A DNA stretch of 64,000 nt from Pseudomonadota bacterium (GTDB lineage Bacteria; Desulfobacterota; Binatia; Binatales; Binataceae): the NCBI GenBank assembly GCA_021324455.1, contig JAJPJA010000031.1, forward strand, positions 180,212 to 244,211. Direction: 5' to 3'. The position numbers were made by a program, and so were the translations under genes. Of the stretch, positions 51,187 through 60,724 are shown one piece after another (position 1 is the first letter of the stretch; the number at the start of each line of letters is the position of its first letter). The notes below the pieces were generated by a model. That model saw only the letters and a list, made by a program, of their open reading frames with translations, was not told the origin of the DNA and made no database searches.

Positions 51187-54100
51187 TCAACCCGACGCGA
51201 TGCGCTTGCGGCGGGCGGCCGCGGCTGCCGGATGCTCCTCGGCCGGCGGCGCTTCGGTGACGGCCGCCTCATAGGCATGGACGGCCGCCGCGGTGCGGGC
51301 GTGCGAGGGCCACAGCGATACGATCCAGTTATGGAAGGTATCCATGTAGGTGTAGAACACCGGCGTGATGTAGAGGGTCAGCAACTGCGAGAAGAACAAG
51401 CCGCCGACCACCGCCACGCCCAATGGACGGCGCGACTCCGATCCGGCGCCCAAACCCACCGCAATCGGCAGCACCCCCATGAACGCCGCCGCCGTGGTCA
51501 TCATGATGGGACGGAAGCGCACGATGGCGCCCTCGAAAATCGCGTCCGCCGCGCTCTCGCCCTCGCTGCGCTGCGCGTCGAGCGCGAAGTCGATCATCAT
51601 GATGGCGTTCTTCTTTACCAGCCCGACCAGCATGATGATTCCGACAAAGGCAAACAGGTCGAGCTGCAGGCCGGTGACCATCAGGGTGAGCAGCGCGCCG
51701 AATCCGGCCGACGGCAGACCCGACAGAATCGTGATCGGATGAATGAAGCTTTCGTACAGGATGCCAAGGACCAGGTAGATCACCAGAATTGCCAGTATCA
51801 GCAGCATCCCGAGGCTGCCCAATGAAGACTGGAACTGCTCGGCGGCGCCGGCGAAATTGGTGGTGATGGTCGATGGCAGGGTGTTGTTGGCCAGCGACCT
51901 GACTGCGGCCAGCGCCTTGCCCAGCGACGCCCCCGGCGCGATGTTGAACGATATCGTCACCGACGGAATCTGTCCGCTATGGTTGACCGACAGCGGCCCC
52001 AGATTGGTTTCCATCTTGACGAAGGTATCGAGCGGGACCATCTTGCCGTCGGCCGAACGAACATACAGCAGCGACAGGGTCGAAGGGTCGGCCTGATATT
52101 TCGGCTCCAGCTCCAGCTCCACCCAGTATTCGTCGTCGGGCGCGTAGATGGTGGAAATCTGCCGCGAGCCATAAGCGTCGTACAGCGAATCCTCCAGCAC
52201 CTGCGCCGACACCCCCATGACGCGGGCCTTGTCGCGGTCGATCGAGATGCTGACCTGCGGATTCTTGATTTCGAGATCGCTGTTGACGTCGGTCAGTTCC
52301 TTCATCGCGCGCATCTTGTCTTCGAGGATGGGCGCATAGCGATACAGCTCGCTGATATGCGGGCTTTGCAGGGTGAGCTGATAGATCGCCTTGGTGAAAT
52401 GCGCGCTCAGCTGAATCGGCGGCGGGTTCTGGATGAATACCCGCATCCCGGGTATTTGCGCCGTCTTGGGACGCAGCTCTTCCACCACCTGGTCGGCGCT
52501 GAGCTTGCGCCTGGCGGCCAGGCGCACGAACATGATCCCGTTGTTGAGCGAACCGATCGGACCGCCGCCGCCAATCCCGGCGAAAAACGAGTCGATATTG
52601 GGGTCCGCCTCGAGGATGTTCATCAACGCCCGGGTGTGCTGCTCCATCGCGTCGTAGGAGATGCCCTGCGCGGTGGTGGTGAAGATCACGATCTGTCCGG
52701 TGTCTTCGGTGGGCAGGAATCCTTTGGGAACGATCATGAAGAGATAGATTGTCGCCGCCAGGATTCCCGCCGATACCACCATCGTGGCCAGCCGATGGCG
52801 CATCACGAAGGCCAGCGTGGCCTTGTAGGCCGCCAGCAGCGCGTCGAAACCGCGCTCGGTGACCTGGTAAAGCCTGCCGTGATGCTGGCTTTTGGGCGGC
52901 CGCAGAAAGCGGCTGCACAGCATCGGCGTCAGCGTCAGCGAGACGAAGCCCGACACCAGGATCGCCACCGCGATAGTGACCGCGAATTCGTGCAGCAAGC
53001 GGCCCAGCACGCCGCCCATGAACAGCACCGGGATGAACACCGCGGCCAGCGACAGCGTCATCGACAGAATCGTGAAGCCGATCTCGGCCGAGCCGTCGAG
53101 CGCCGCCTGCAGCGCGCTCTTGCCCATCTCCATGTGGCGGAAGATGTTCTCCAGCATCACGATCGCGTCGTCGACCACGAAGCCGACCGACAGCGTAATC
53201 GCCATCAGCGAGAGGTTGTCGAGGCTGTAGCCCAGTTCCGCCATCACCGCGAACGTGCCGACAATGGAAAGCGGCAGGGCGGCGCTGGGAATCGCGGTGG
53301 CCGAAACGTTGCGCAGGAACAGGAAGATCACCATCACGACCAGCCCCACCGTCAGCACCAGCGTGAACTGAACGTCGTCCACCGAGGCGCGAATCGACTG
53401 GGAGCGGTCGTACAGGATGGTCAGCTTGACCGAGGCGGGCAGCTCGCGGCGGAAATTGTCGATCACCTTGCGGACGTCGTTGACCACCTGCACCGTGTTG
53501 GTCCCGGGCTGGCGCTGAACCGCGAGCACCACGCCCGGCTCGCCGGTGACCCATCCGCCGACCTTGTCGTTCTGGACGCTGTCGAGCACCCGGCCCAACT
53601 GCCCCAGCCGGACCGGCGCGCCGTTGCGATAGGCGACGATCAGCGGCCGATAGGCGGCGGCGTTGGTGAGCTGGCCGGCGGTCTGCACGGTGTAGGCGCG
53701 ATGCTTGCCGTAAAGCGTGCCGGTGGGCAGGTTGACGTTGGCGTTCTGGACCGCCTGGGATACCTCGTCGATACCGATACCGTGCGCGGCCAGCAGCTTG
53801 GGATCGAGTTGGATGCGGACGGCGTATTTCTTGGACCCGTACACCTGCACCTGCGCGACGCCGTTAACCATCGAGATGCGCTGCGCCAGATCGGTTTCCG
53901 CAAAATGATCGACCTCCGACAGCGGCAGGGTCCGCGAACTGAAGCCCAGATACATGATGGCCTGTTCGGCGGGATTGATTTTGCGGAAGGTCGGCGGCGT
54001 CGGCATATCGTGCGGGAGATAGGGCTGCGCGGCCGAAATCGCCGACTGCACATCCTGCGCCGCCGCGTCGATGTTCTTGGTCAGGTCGAACTGCAGAGTG

Positions 54101-54372
54101 ATATTGGTGGTGCCCTGGAAGCTCTGCGAACTCATCGACTCCAAACCGGCAATCGTGGAGAACTGCTTCTCCAGCGGCGTCGCCACCGAAGACGCCATGG
54201 TCTCCGGACTGGCGCCCGGCAGGCTGGCGTATACCGAAATGACCGGGAAGTCGACGTTGGGCAGCGCGCTGACAGCCAGGGTGCGATAGGCGATGGCGCC
54301 GAAGATCACGATCGCCAGCGACACCAGCGTGGTCATCACCGGGCGGCGAATGAACAGTTCGCTGACGTTCAT
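51187..54372 (-). CDS. RND multidrug efflux permease (MdtB/MdtC-like, HAE1 family)
   Basis: A 1061-residue proton-driven inner-membrane pump with the usual 12 helices and two large periplasmic loops. FIRRPVMTTLVSLAIVIFGA starts it; the proton-relay Asp pair is in SVGFVVDDAIVMLENIFRHM, near residue 400. The second half has VGLVKKNAIMMIDFALDAQR and the end-of-domain RRPLGVAVVGGLFFSQLLTL. Drugs, detergents or plant and lipid compounds are typical substrates. The adaptor gene overlaps its start by four bases. No outer-membrane channel gene is adjacent, so a TolC elsewhere is needed. Confidence 0.95.
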   Translation of the reverse strand: MNVSELFIRRPVMTTLVSLAIVIFGAIAYRTLAVSALPNVDFPVISVYASLPGASPETMASSVATPLEKQFSTIAGLESMSSQSFQGTTNITLQFDLTKNIDAAAQDVQSAISAAQPYLPHDMPTPPTFRKINPAEQAIMYLGFSSRTLPLSEVDHFAETDLAQRISMVNGVAQVQVYGSKKYAVRIQLDPKLLAAHGIGIDEVSQAVQNANVNLPTGTLYGKHRAYTVQTAGQLTNAAAYRPLIVAYRNGAPVRLGQLGRVLDSVQNDKVGGWVTGEPGVVLAVQRQPGTNTVQVVNDVRKVIDNFRRELPASVKLTILYDRSQSIRASVDDVQFTLVLTVGLVVMVIFLFLRNVSATAIPSAALPLSIVGTFAVMAELGYSLDNLSLMAITLSVGFVVDDAIVMLENIFRHMEMGKSALQAALDGSAEIGFTILSMTLSLAAVFIPVLFMGGVLGRLLHEFAVTIAVAILVSGFVSLTLTPMLCSRFLRPPKSQHHGRLYQVTERGFDALLAAYKATLAFVMRHRLATMVVSAGILAATIYLFMIVPKGFLPTEDTGQIVIFTTTAQGISYDAMEQHTRALMNILEADPNIDSFFAGIGGGGPIGSLNNGIMFVRLAARRKLSADQVVEELRPKTAQIPGMRVFIQNPPPIQLSAHFTKAIYQLTLQSPHISELYRYAPILEDKMRAMKELTDVNSDLEIKNPQVSISIDRDKARVMGVSAQVLEDSLYDAYGSRQISTIYAPDDEYWVELELEPKYQADPSTLSLLYVRSADGKMVPLDTFVKMETNLGPLSVNHSGQIPSVTISFNIAPGASLGKALAAVRSLANNTLPSTITTNFAGAAEQFQSSLGSLGMLLILAILVIYLVLGILYESFIHPITILSGLPSAGFGALLTLMVTGLQLDLFAFVGIIMLVGLVKKNAIMMIDFALDAQRSEGESAADAIFEGAIVRFRPIMMTTAAAFMGVLPIAVGLGAGSESRRPLGVAVVGGLFFSQLLTLYITPVFYTYMDTFHNWIVSLWPSHARTAAAVHAYEAAVTEAPPAEEHPAAAAARRKRIASG

Positions 54373-55535
54373 GATGGGGCGCTCTGCGCGGTCTCCAGTC
54401 CCCGTTTAATCTGCACCCTGGCTCCCGGCACCAGCAGCATCTGGCCGTCGGTCACCACGGTTTCGCCGCCGTCAAGGCCGCGTTCGATCACGGTCTTGCC
54501 CTCCAGGGTCACGCCCGTACGCACCATCTGCATCCGCACCGTGCGGTCGGGCCTGACCACGAATACGTAGCTTCCGTTCTGGCCCGACTGCACCGCCTGC
54601 GCCGGAACCACGACCGCGTTGGGTTGGCGGCCCAGGGTCAGGCTTACATCGACGAACTCGCCCGGCCACAGGCGCTCGTCACGGTTGGGAAAGGTGCCTT
54701 TGAATTGGATGGTGCCGGTGGTCGGGTCAACGCTGTTATCGATGAAGGTCAGCACGCCCATCGAGTTCTGGTCGGGCTCATTGGGCGGATTGGCGATTAC
54801 GGCCAGCGAATTATCGATCTCCAGGCGGCGGCGGATTTCCGGCAGGTCGCGTTCGGGCAGCGCGAACATTACGTAAATCGGCTTGATCTGGTTGATGACC
54901 ACCATCGGAGTGTCGGAATTGGCTTTAACCACGTTGCCGGCGTTGAGATTCAGGTTACCCGCGCGGCCGTCCAGAGGCGAATAGATTTTGGTGTACTGCA
55001 GGTTGAGCTCGGCGGTCTTCACCGCGGCCTGATCGGCGGCGATATTGGCGCGCAGCGCCGCCGCCGCCGAGTTGGCCTGATCGTACTGCTGCGGCGACGC
55101 GGCATGAACCTTGTACATTGTCTCCCAGCGCTTGGCGTCGGCGTCGGCCAGTTGGGCCTGCGCCTGGGTCTTGGCCAGATTGGCGCGCGCCTGCGCCAGC
55201 GCCGCCTCAAACGGACGCGGATCGATCGTAAACAGGAGCTGGCCCCTGCTGACTTCCTGACCTTCGCGGAAATGCACCCCGATCAGCTCGCCGCCGACCT
55301 GCGCCTTGACGCCGACCGTCGAATAGGCCTGGACCGTCCCGATTCCGTGCAGCTCCTGGGGTACGGTGGTACGCTGCGCGTGAGCGACCAGGACGGGGAT
55401 TGCGGCGCCCCTGCCCGCCATCGGACCACCCTGCGGACCGCCGCCCGAACATGCCGCCAGCGCCAGCATCAGCAGCGCCGCGGCGTTCAGTCCGCCGGCA
55501 CGCAGGCAAGCCCAGACTAATCCCCGATTATACAC
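54369..55535 (-). CDS. RND efflux periplasmic adaptor (membrane fusion protein), lipid-anchored
   Basis: A periplasmic adaptor of about 388 residues linking the RND pump to an outer-membrane channel. The start GTG at 55535 gives a 28-residue signal ending in the lipobox LAAC (AALLMLALAAC), so it is probably lipid-anchored. Family motifs are IGTVQAYSTVGVKAQVGGEL, the coiled-coil hairpin AQARANLAKTQAQAQLADAD, YTKIYSPLDGRAGNLNLNAG and PNRDERLWPGEFVDVSLTLG. An alternative upstream GTG at 55607 would place a long Arg-rich stretch before the signal. It overlaps the pump gene by four bases. Confidence 0.92.
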   Translation of the reverse strand: MYNRGLVWACLRAGGLNAAALLMLALAACSGGGPQGGPMAGRGAAIPVLVAHAQRTTVPQELHGIGTVQAYSTVGVKAQVGGELIGVHFREGQEVSRGQLLFTIDPRPFEAALAQARANLAKTQAQAQLADADAKRWETMYKVHAASPQQYDQANSAAAALRANIAADQAAVKTAELNLQYTKIYSPLDGRAGNLNLNAGNVVKANSDTPMVVINQIKPIYVMFALPERDLPEIRRRLEIDNSLAVIANPPNEPDQNSMGVLTFIDNSVDPTTGTIQFKGTFPNRDERLWPGEFVDVSLTLGRQPNAVVVPAQAVQSGQNGSYVFVVRPDRTVRMQMVRTGVTLEGKTVIERGLDGGETVVTDGQMLLVPGARVQIKRGLETAQSAPS

Positions 55536-55631
55536 GACTACCAATCCTAACAGCGGCCGCGAATCGAGGAAATTACGCCGGGCGAGCGCAATCAGGGCGC
55601 GGGGCACGCGCGATACCGCCGGGCGGCGGTA

Positions 55632-56294
55632 TCAGATGATGACGTGTTCTCTGGTGATGATGATGTTGTCCGGATGCAACTCCAAAAAATTGGGTTCGTC
55701 GCGCCGAATCGCGCGTAATTCCGGCGACTTCACCTTCATATCGGCGGTATTATCGAACCAGGTCAGGGCGACGCCATCGTATATCGGTTTATGTGCTCCG
55801 TTATAGGTGGAGAGCAGCGGATGGCATTGAACATAGCGGCGCACATAGGGAATTTTCGCCGCCATCGGACCATGCACTTCCCGCCAGTGCTGCTGAAACG
55901 CCTCGGGAGCCAGGCCCGGCTTGCGCGTGGCAAACCCCGCCATCTTGACCATCGACGGATTGACCGGTCCATCCAATTGCACCACTTCGAGCGCGATCAG
56001 GCCGCCGCCCCGCGTCATATCGGCGAAGTTGGCGGTGTCCTCGTTGGCGGCCCGGCTTTCGGGCAGCCTGGCGATCTGGCGCATCGCCTCGAGGTCGTCG
56101 TAGCCCAGCTCCGCAATCCCGTCCCACACCGGCTCCTTCTTCTGATATATCGAAGACAGCGTATGGCATTGCTTGTAGCTGCGCAGTCCCGGGACTCTGC
56201 ACACCAGTTCGGCATGGCGTCCGAGCCAGTACCTGCGGAATTCCTCCAGGTCCATCCCGGGCTTGCGCTTGAGACAATAGATGGCCTTAATCAT
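55632..56294 (-). CDS. Tandem EthD-domain protein
   Basis: A 220-residue protein with two EthD (dimeric alpha/beta barrel) repeats. The first half has IKAIYCLKRKPGMDLEEFRR and WLGRHAELVCRVPGLRSY; the second has FATRKPGLAPEAFQQHWREV and HGPMAAKIPYVRRYVQCHPL, both with the family HxxL/HGP-like His. EthD proteins accompany degradation of ethers and other xenobiotics; their function is unsettled. The fused repeat should make a monomeric pseudo-dimer. AGGAG lies six bases before the ATG. The divergent partner is the amidohydrolase at 56403, across 108 bases. Confidence 0.87.
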   Translation of the reverse strand: MIKAIYCLKRKPGMDLEEFRRYWLGRHAELVCRVPGLRSYKQCHTLSSIYQKKEPVWDGIAELGYDDLEAMRQIARLPESRAANEDTANFADMTRGGGLIALEVVQLDGPVNPSMVKMAGFATRKPGLAPEAFQQHWREVHGPMAAKIPYVRRYVQCHPLLSTYNGAHKPIYDGVALTWFDNTADMKVKSPELRAIRRDEPNFLELHPDNIIITREHVII

Positions 56295-56402
56295 GTTCGC
56301 TCCTCGTCGGCGCAGCTATATTATCACGGCGCCGGCGGGCCGCCATCGCTCGGTGATTTGGTCGACACCGCCGTGTGAATTGAATCGGGCAAGGAGGCGC
56401 CC

Positions 56403-57521
56403 ATGGAAACCCGACTGATATCCGCCGATTCCCACGTGATGGAACCGCCCGACCTGTGGCTCAAGGCCATCGGGGCCAGATTCGGCGAGCGCACGCCGCA
56501 GGTCCGCCAGTTGCCCGGCCGCGCCGGCCATTGGTTCGTCTCGCCCGGCGTCGCCCCCTACCAGGTGGCCCATGGTTTCGGTCTGGGCAAGGGCGGCAAG
56601 GAATTGCGCGAGCATCTGGACAAGGGCTATGAAGCGGCGCGGCGCAGCGGATGGGACCCGGCGGCCCGCGTCGCCGATCAGGACCTCGATCATATCGCGG
56701 CGGAAATCCTGTATACGACCCTGGGATTGTCGCTGTTCGCACTGGACGACGCCGAGCTGCAGCGCGCCTGCTTTTCGGTTTACAACGACTGGATCGCGGA
56801 GTTCGCCGCCTACAGTCCGCGCCGCCTTTATCCGGTGGCGCTCATTTCATTGGAAGACGTGAGCGAGGGCGTACGCGAGTTGGAGCGCGCGGCGCGGCGC
56901 GGCCTTAAGGGCGCCATGATCTGGTCCTCTCCGCCCGCCGACAAACCCTATCACCATCCCATGTACACGCCGTTCTGGCGCTGCGCCGAGGAGCTGGGAA
57001 TGCCGCTTACGCTGCATGTGATCACGGATCGCAAGCAGGGCGAAGGGCTGAAGCTGAGCGGCGCGGCGGCGATGTTCATGAACGTGATGACGCCGGTGCA
57101 TGAGATTCAAAAGACATTGCTGAGCATGATTTTCTACGGCGTCCTGGAGCGGCATCCCGGGCTCAGGCTGGTGGTGGCCGAGAACGACAGCGGCTGGATG
57201 GCGCATTTCATGTATCGGCTGGATCACTTCTTCGAAAAGTTCGGCGCGATGACCGATGAGCGTCTGCTGTCCGCGCCGCCCAGCGAATACATCCGGCGCG
57301 GCGTGTGGGTGACGTTCCAGGACGACCTGACCGGCGCTATGACCACTCCGTATTTCGGCGCCGACAATTTCATGTGGGCGTCGGACTTTCCGCACACCGA
57401 CACCACGTGGCCCAATTCGGTCAAGGTTGTGGAGCAGAACTTTGCCGGGATTTCCCAGGAGGTTAAACGCAAGGTGGTGTTCGAAAACGCGGCCAGGCTG
57501 TACCGCATGCAGATCGCCTGA
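56403..57521 (+). CDS. Amidohydrolase family protein (COG2159, TIM barrel), copy 1
   Basis: A 372-residue metal-dependent hydrolase or decarboxylase of the COG2159 group. ISADSHVMEPPDLW contains the D-x-H metal-binding start, PLTLHVITDR gives the mid-barrel His, and FMWASDFPHTDTTWPNS carries the final Asp and His that typify the group. A mid-length Gly/Lys-rich stretch (HGFGLGKGGKELREHLDKGY) is shared with the next gene. Substrates include aromatic or cyclic carboxylates in relatives, but this one is unknown. AAGGAGG lies six bases before the ATG. It is divergent from the EthD gene. Confidence 0.9.
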   Translation: METRLISADSHVMEPPDLWLKAIGARFGERTPQVRQLPGRAGHWFVSPGVAPYQVAHGFGLGKGGKELREHLDKGYEAARRSGWDPAARVADQDLDHIAAEILYTTLGLSLFALDDAELQRACFSVYNDWIAEFAAYSPRRLYPVALISLEDVSEGVRELERAARRGLKGAMIWSSPPADKPYHHPMYTPFWRCAEELGMPLTLHVITDRKQGEGLKLSGAAAMFMNVMTPVHEIQKTLLSMIFYGVLERHPGLRLVVAENDSGWMAHFMYRLDHFFEKFGAMTDERLLSAPPSEYIRRGVWVTFQDDLTGAMTTPYFGADNFMWASDFPHTDTTWPNSVKVVEQNFAGISQEVKRKVVFENAARLYRMQIA

Positions 57522-57784
57522 ATGAGGGCGGGTTTGCTCACTCTCACGCATCGCAGCTGAGAGCGTCAGCGAGGGCCAAAGCCGCGCATTCACAATCCTG
57601 TACAGCGAGGCTTTTCCGTGACAGGATTGGCTGCGGGAGGCAGACCCAAACCGGCGGTCGCTTCACCGGCGCTGCTCCGGCTCTCGAACCCGGGCGCCGC
57701 CGCTTCGGGTTGGATTTGCCCGCCGACTTTGAGTATCACGCCGTTTAACGGCGCGGCATAAAATCCGTCAAGGAGGATTGGGGA

Positions 57785-58894
57785 ATGGCTGCTCTGGTCG
57801 TCTCCGCTGATTCGCACGTAATGGAACCGCCCACCCTGTGGACCGAGCGCCTGGATCGCAAGTTCCAGGACAAGGCGCCGCGGGTGGTGCAGAACGAAAA
57901 AGGCACCTACCAGTTCGTCGCACCGGGTATCAATCCGTTTCCGGTCGCCGCCGGATTCGGCATCGGCAAGAGCGGCGCGGAACTGAAGGAGCATCTGACC
58001 AAGGGCTACGAGGCGGCGCGGCCCAGCGGATGGGACCCGGTGGAGCGGCTCAAGGATCAGGATGTGGACGGCGTCGCCGCCGAGGTGCTCTATACCACTT
58101 TGGGGATGCCGCTGTTTGCGCTCGATGACGTCGAGCTGCAGCAGGTGTGCTTTTCGGTGTTCAACAACTGGCTGGCCGAGTACGCGTCTTATTCGCCCAA
58201 GCGGCTTTACGCCATCGCGCTGATTTCTTTGGAAGATGTCGCCGCGGGAGTGAAGGAGCTGGAGCGATGCGCCAAGCTGGGCTTCAGGGGCGCGATGATC
58301 TGGGGCGCGCCGCCGGAGGACCGGCCCTATTCCAAGCCGCTGTACGATCCGTTGTGGGCCGCGGCGCAGGACCTGCAGCTGCCGCTCTCGCTGCACGTCA
58401 TCACGCAGAAAAAACAGAACGAGATCCGGTTTGACGGACCGCGCGGCGCGCGTCCGCCGGTCGATCCCATCTTTGAAATTCAGCAGTCGCTGCGCAGCCT
58501 GGTTTACGGCGGCGTGCTGGAGCGCTTCCCCAATCTGAGAATCGTGTCGGCCGAGAATGACGCCGGATGGATCGCCCATTACCTGCATCGGCTCGACCAC
58601 ATTCATGAGAAATTCGTCAGCATGGCGCAGCCCGGACGCCTCAAGAAGCTGCCCAGCGAATATCTGCGCAGCCATCTGTGGGCCACGTTCCAGGACGATC
58701 CGGTGGCGCCGCTGACCTGCAGCTACTTCGGCGAGGACCAGTTCATGTGGGCCTCGGACTTTCCGCACACCGACTCCACCTGGCCCCATTCGCAGGAAGT
58801 GATCGCCCGGGATTTCGCCCACGTCGGCGAGACCCTCAAGCGCAAGATCGTTTGCGACAACGCGGTCAGGCTTTACCGGATGGATTTGAACTGA
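57785..58894 (+). CDS. Amidohydrolase family protein (COG2159, TIM barrel), copy 2
   Basis: A 369-residue paralogue of the preceding gene, similar along its full length: VSADSHVMEPPTLWTERLDR, EVLYTTLGMPLFALDDVELQ, FSVFNNWLAEYASYSPKRLY and FMWASDFPHTDSTWPHSQ all have counterparts there. The metal-binding Asp, His and final Asp-Phe-Pro-His are kept. Divergence in the central loop (ITQKKQNEIRFDGPRGARPP versus the Lys-Gln-Gly-Glu segment of copy 1) may alter substrate choice. AAGGAGG lies eight bases before the ATG. The 263-base gap from copy 1 suggests separate control. The deacylase follows after 64 bases. Confidence 0.9.
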   Translation: MAALVVSADSHVMEPPTLWTERLDRKFQDKAPRVVQNEKGTYQFVAPGINPFPVAAGFGIGKSGAELKEHLTKGYEAARPSGWDPVERLKDQDVDGVAAEVLYTTLGMPLFALDDVELQQVCFSVFNNWLAEYASYSPKRLYAIALISLEDVAAGVKELERCAKLGFRGAMIWGAPPEDRPYSKPLYDPLWAAAQDLQLPLSLHVITQKKQNEIRFDGPRGARPPVDPIFEIQQSLRSLVYGGVLERFPNLRIVSAENDAGWIAHYLHRLDHIHEKFVSMAQPGRLKKLPSEYLRSHLWATFQDDPVAPLTCSYFGEDQFMWASDFPHTDSTWPHSQEVIARDFAHVGETLKRKIVCDNAVRLYRMDLN

Positions 58895-58958
58895 GCCTGC
58901 GTGAGGTAAAATGCGCGGCCGGTCTGCGCCGGCCGCTGTCAACCCGGGGTTTACCATC

Positions 58959-60635
58959 ATGTCATACGACCTGCTGATCAGGAACGGAACCGTAGTTGAC
59001 GGCAGCGGCGCGCCGCGCCGCCAGGCCGACGTCGCGGTCAAGGACGGGATCATCGCCGAAATCGGAAAAGTCAGCGGCGGCGCCGCGCGCGTGATCGACG
59101 CCGGCGGCCTGATCGTGGCGCCCGGCTTTGTCGATCCGCATACCCATTACGACGCCCAGATCTGCTGGGACCCGCAGATTACCAGCTCGTCATGGCATGG
59201 CGTGACCAGCGTCGTGATGGGCAACTGCGGCGTGGGGCTGGCGCCCTGCCGTCCCCAGGTGCACGACATCGCCGCGCAGGATTTGGTCAACGTCGAAGGT
59301 ATTCCGTTCGAAGTGCTCAAACGCGGCATCACCTGGGATTGGGAGAGCTTTCCCAGCTACATGGAGGCCGCGCGCAAACGCGGCAGCGCGATCAACCTGA
59401 GTTTCCTCGCGCCGCTGACTCCCTTCCGCCATTACGTGATGGGCGAGGAGTCGATGGAGCGCGCGGCGACGCCGGCGGAGACCGATCAAATCGCGGCGCT
59501 GCTGCGCGAGGCGGTCGCGGCCGGCGCGCTGGGCTTCTCCCACACCACCGGCGTTCAGCATGTCGGCTACAAGGGACGGCCGCTGGCCTGCCGCCTGGCC
59601 GATCGCAGCGAGCTGGGCGCATACGCCCGCGTGCTGCGCGATCTGGGCAAAGGCGTGATCGAAATCACTCTCACGCAGAACTTCGGACACATCCAGGACC
59701 ATGAGATGGACTTGCTCGGCTTCCTGCTCGACCAGAGCGGGCGGCGGGTGACCTGGCTGGCGATTTTCGATATCGAGGACAAGCCCAACGCCAGCGCCGA
59801 AACCCTGGAGCGGGCGGAGCCGTTGATTAAGCGCGGCGGAATTCCGCAGATGACCTGCCGCCCGCTGATTGCCGAATACGAACTCAAGTCGGGGCTGGGC
59901 TTTTCCATGATGAGGGCGTGGCAGCCCGCGGTCGGGCAGCCGCCCGAAAAGCTCAAACAGGTCTATGCCGACCCTGATTTCCGCCGCGCCGTGGTGGCCG
60001 AGATGAATCGAGGAATGTTCCGGCGCAACTGGGAGCGGGTGGAAATCTGCGACGCCGCCAAACCCGAATTCAAGGCGTTGATCGGCAAATCCGTCGCCCA
60101 GGTTGCGCGCGAACGCGGACGCGCGGGCGAGGAATTCGAAAACGTGCTCGACCTCGCGATCGAGGACGATTTGAACATCTCGCTGAGCCAGGCGGTGTTC
60201 AACACCAACGAAGCGCGGCTGTCCAAACTGATCAACGATCCGCGCCCGATGATTGGCTTGTCGGACGCGGGCGCGCATGTGAGCCTGCTGTGCGACGCCG
60301 GTTATTGCACCTACCTGCTGGGGCATTTCGTGCGCGAACTGGGCGCGATTACTCTGGAGTACGCGGTCAAGCGCATCACCTCGGAGCCGGCGGATTTCTT
60401 CGGCCTCAAGGGACGCGGCCGGCTCGCGGTGGGCAACGCCGCCGATATCGCAATCTTCGACGCCGATAAGGTCGGATCGCCGCGGCGCGGCACCATGCGC
60501 AGCGACCTGCCCGGCGGCGGCAAGCGCCTGGTGATGCCGGCCACCGGCGTGGTCCACACCGTGGTCAACGGCACGATGGTGTACGAAGATGGCCGCTACA
60601 CCGGGGCGACCCCGGGCGAAGTGCTGCGTTCGTAA
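58959..60635 (+). CDS. N-acyl-D-amino-acid deacylase family amidohydrolase
   Basis: A 558-residue metal-dependent hydrolase. The N-terminal small domain (MSYDLLIRNGTVVDGSGAPR) leads to APGFVDPHTHYDAQICWDP with the HxH metal site and to MGNCGVGLAPCRP with the metal-bridging Cys of D-aminoacylases. The catalytic Asp is in MIGLSDAGAHVSLLCDAGY. VVHTVVNGTMVYEDGRYTGA is the usual end. The family hydrolyses N-acyl-D-amino acids or related amides; substrate unknown. The start is ATG 58959. It lies 64 bases after copy 2 of the amidohydrolase and is probably co-transcribed. Confidence 0.92.
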   Translation: MSYDLLIRNGTVVDGSGAPRRQADVAVKDGIIAEIGKVSGGAARVIDAGGLIVAPGFVDPHTHYDAQICWDPQITSSSWHGVTSVVMGNCGVGLAPCRPQVHDIAAQDLVNVEGIPFEVLKRGITWDWESFPSYMEAARKRGSAINLSFLAPLTPFRHYVMGEESMERAATPAETDQIAALLREAVAAGALGFSHTTGVQHVGYKGRPLACRLADRSELGAYARVLRDLGKGVIEITLTQNFGHIQDHEMDLLGFLLDQSGRRVTWLAIFDIEDKPNASAETLERAEPLIKRGGIPQMTCRPLIAEYELKSGLGFSMMRAWQPAVGQPPEKLKQVYADPDFRRAVVAEMNRGMFRRNWERVEICDAAKPEFKALIGKSVAQVARERGRAGEEFENVLDLAIEDDLNISLSQAVFNTNEARLSKLINDPRPMIGLSDAGAHVSLLCDAGYCTYLLGHFVRELGAITLEYAVKRITSEPADFFGLKGRGRLAVGNAADIAIFDADKVGSPRRGTMRSDLPGGGKRLVMPATGVVHTVVNGTMVYEDGRYTGATPGEVLRS

Positions 60636-60724
60636 TCGAGGGCGCGCTTCAAGAGCGGAACAGGCGCCGCCAACGACTGAATTCACCGAAACCCTTCGTT
60701 CTCATCCCCCGGGCGAGTCGAGCG

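Noticed and set aside
51979..54570. Plus-strand ORF of 863 codons opposite the RND pump
   Set aside because: Antisense of an intact RND pump; rich in His, Arg and Gln with no recognisable domain.
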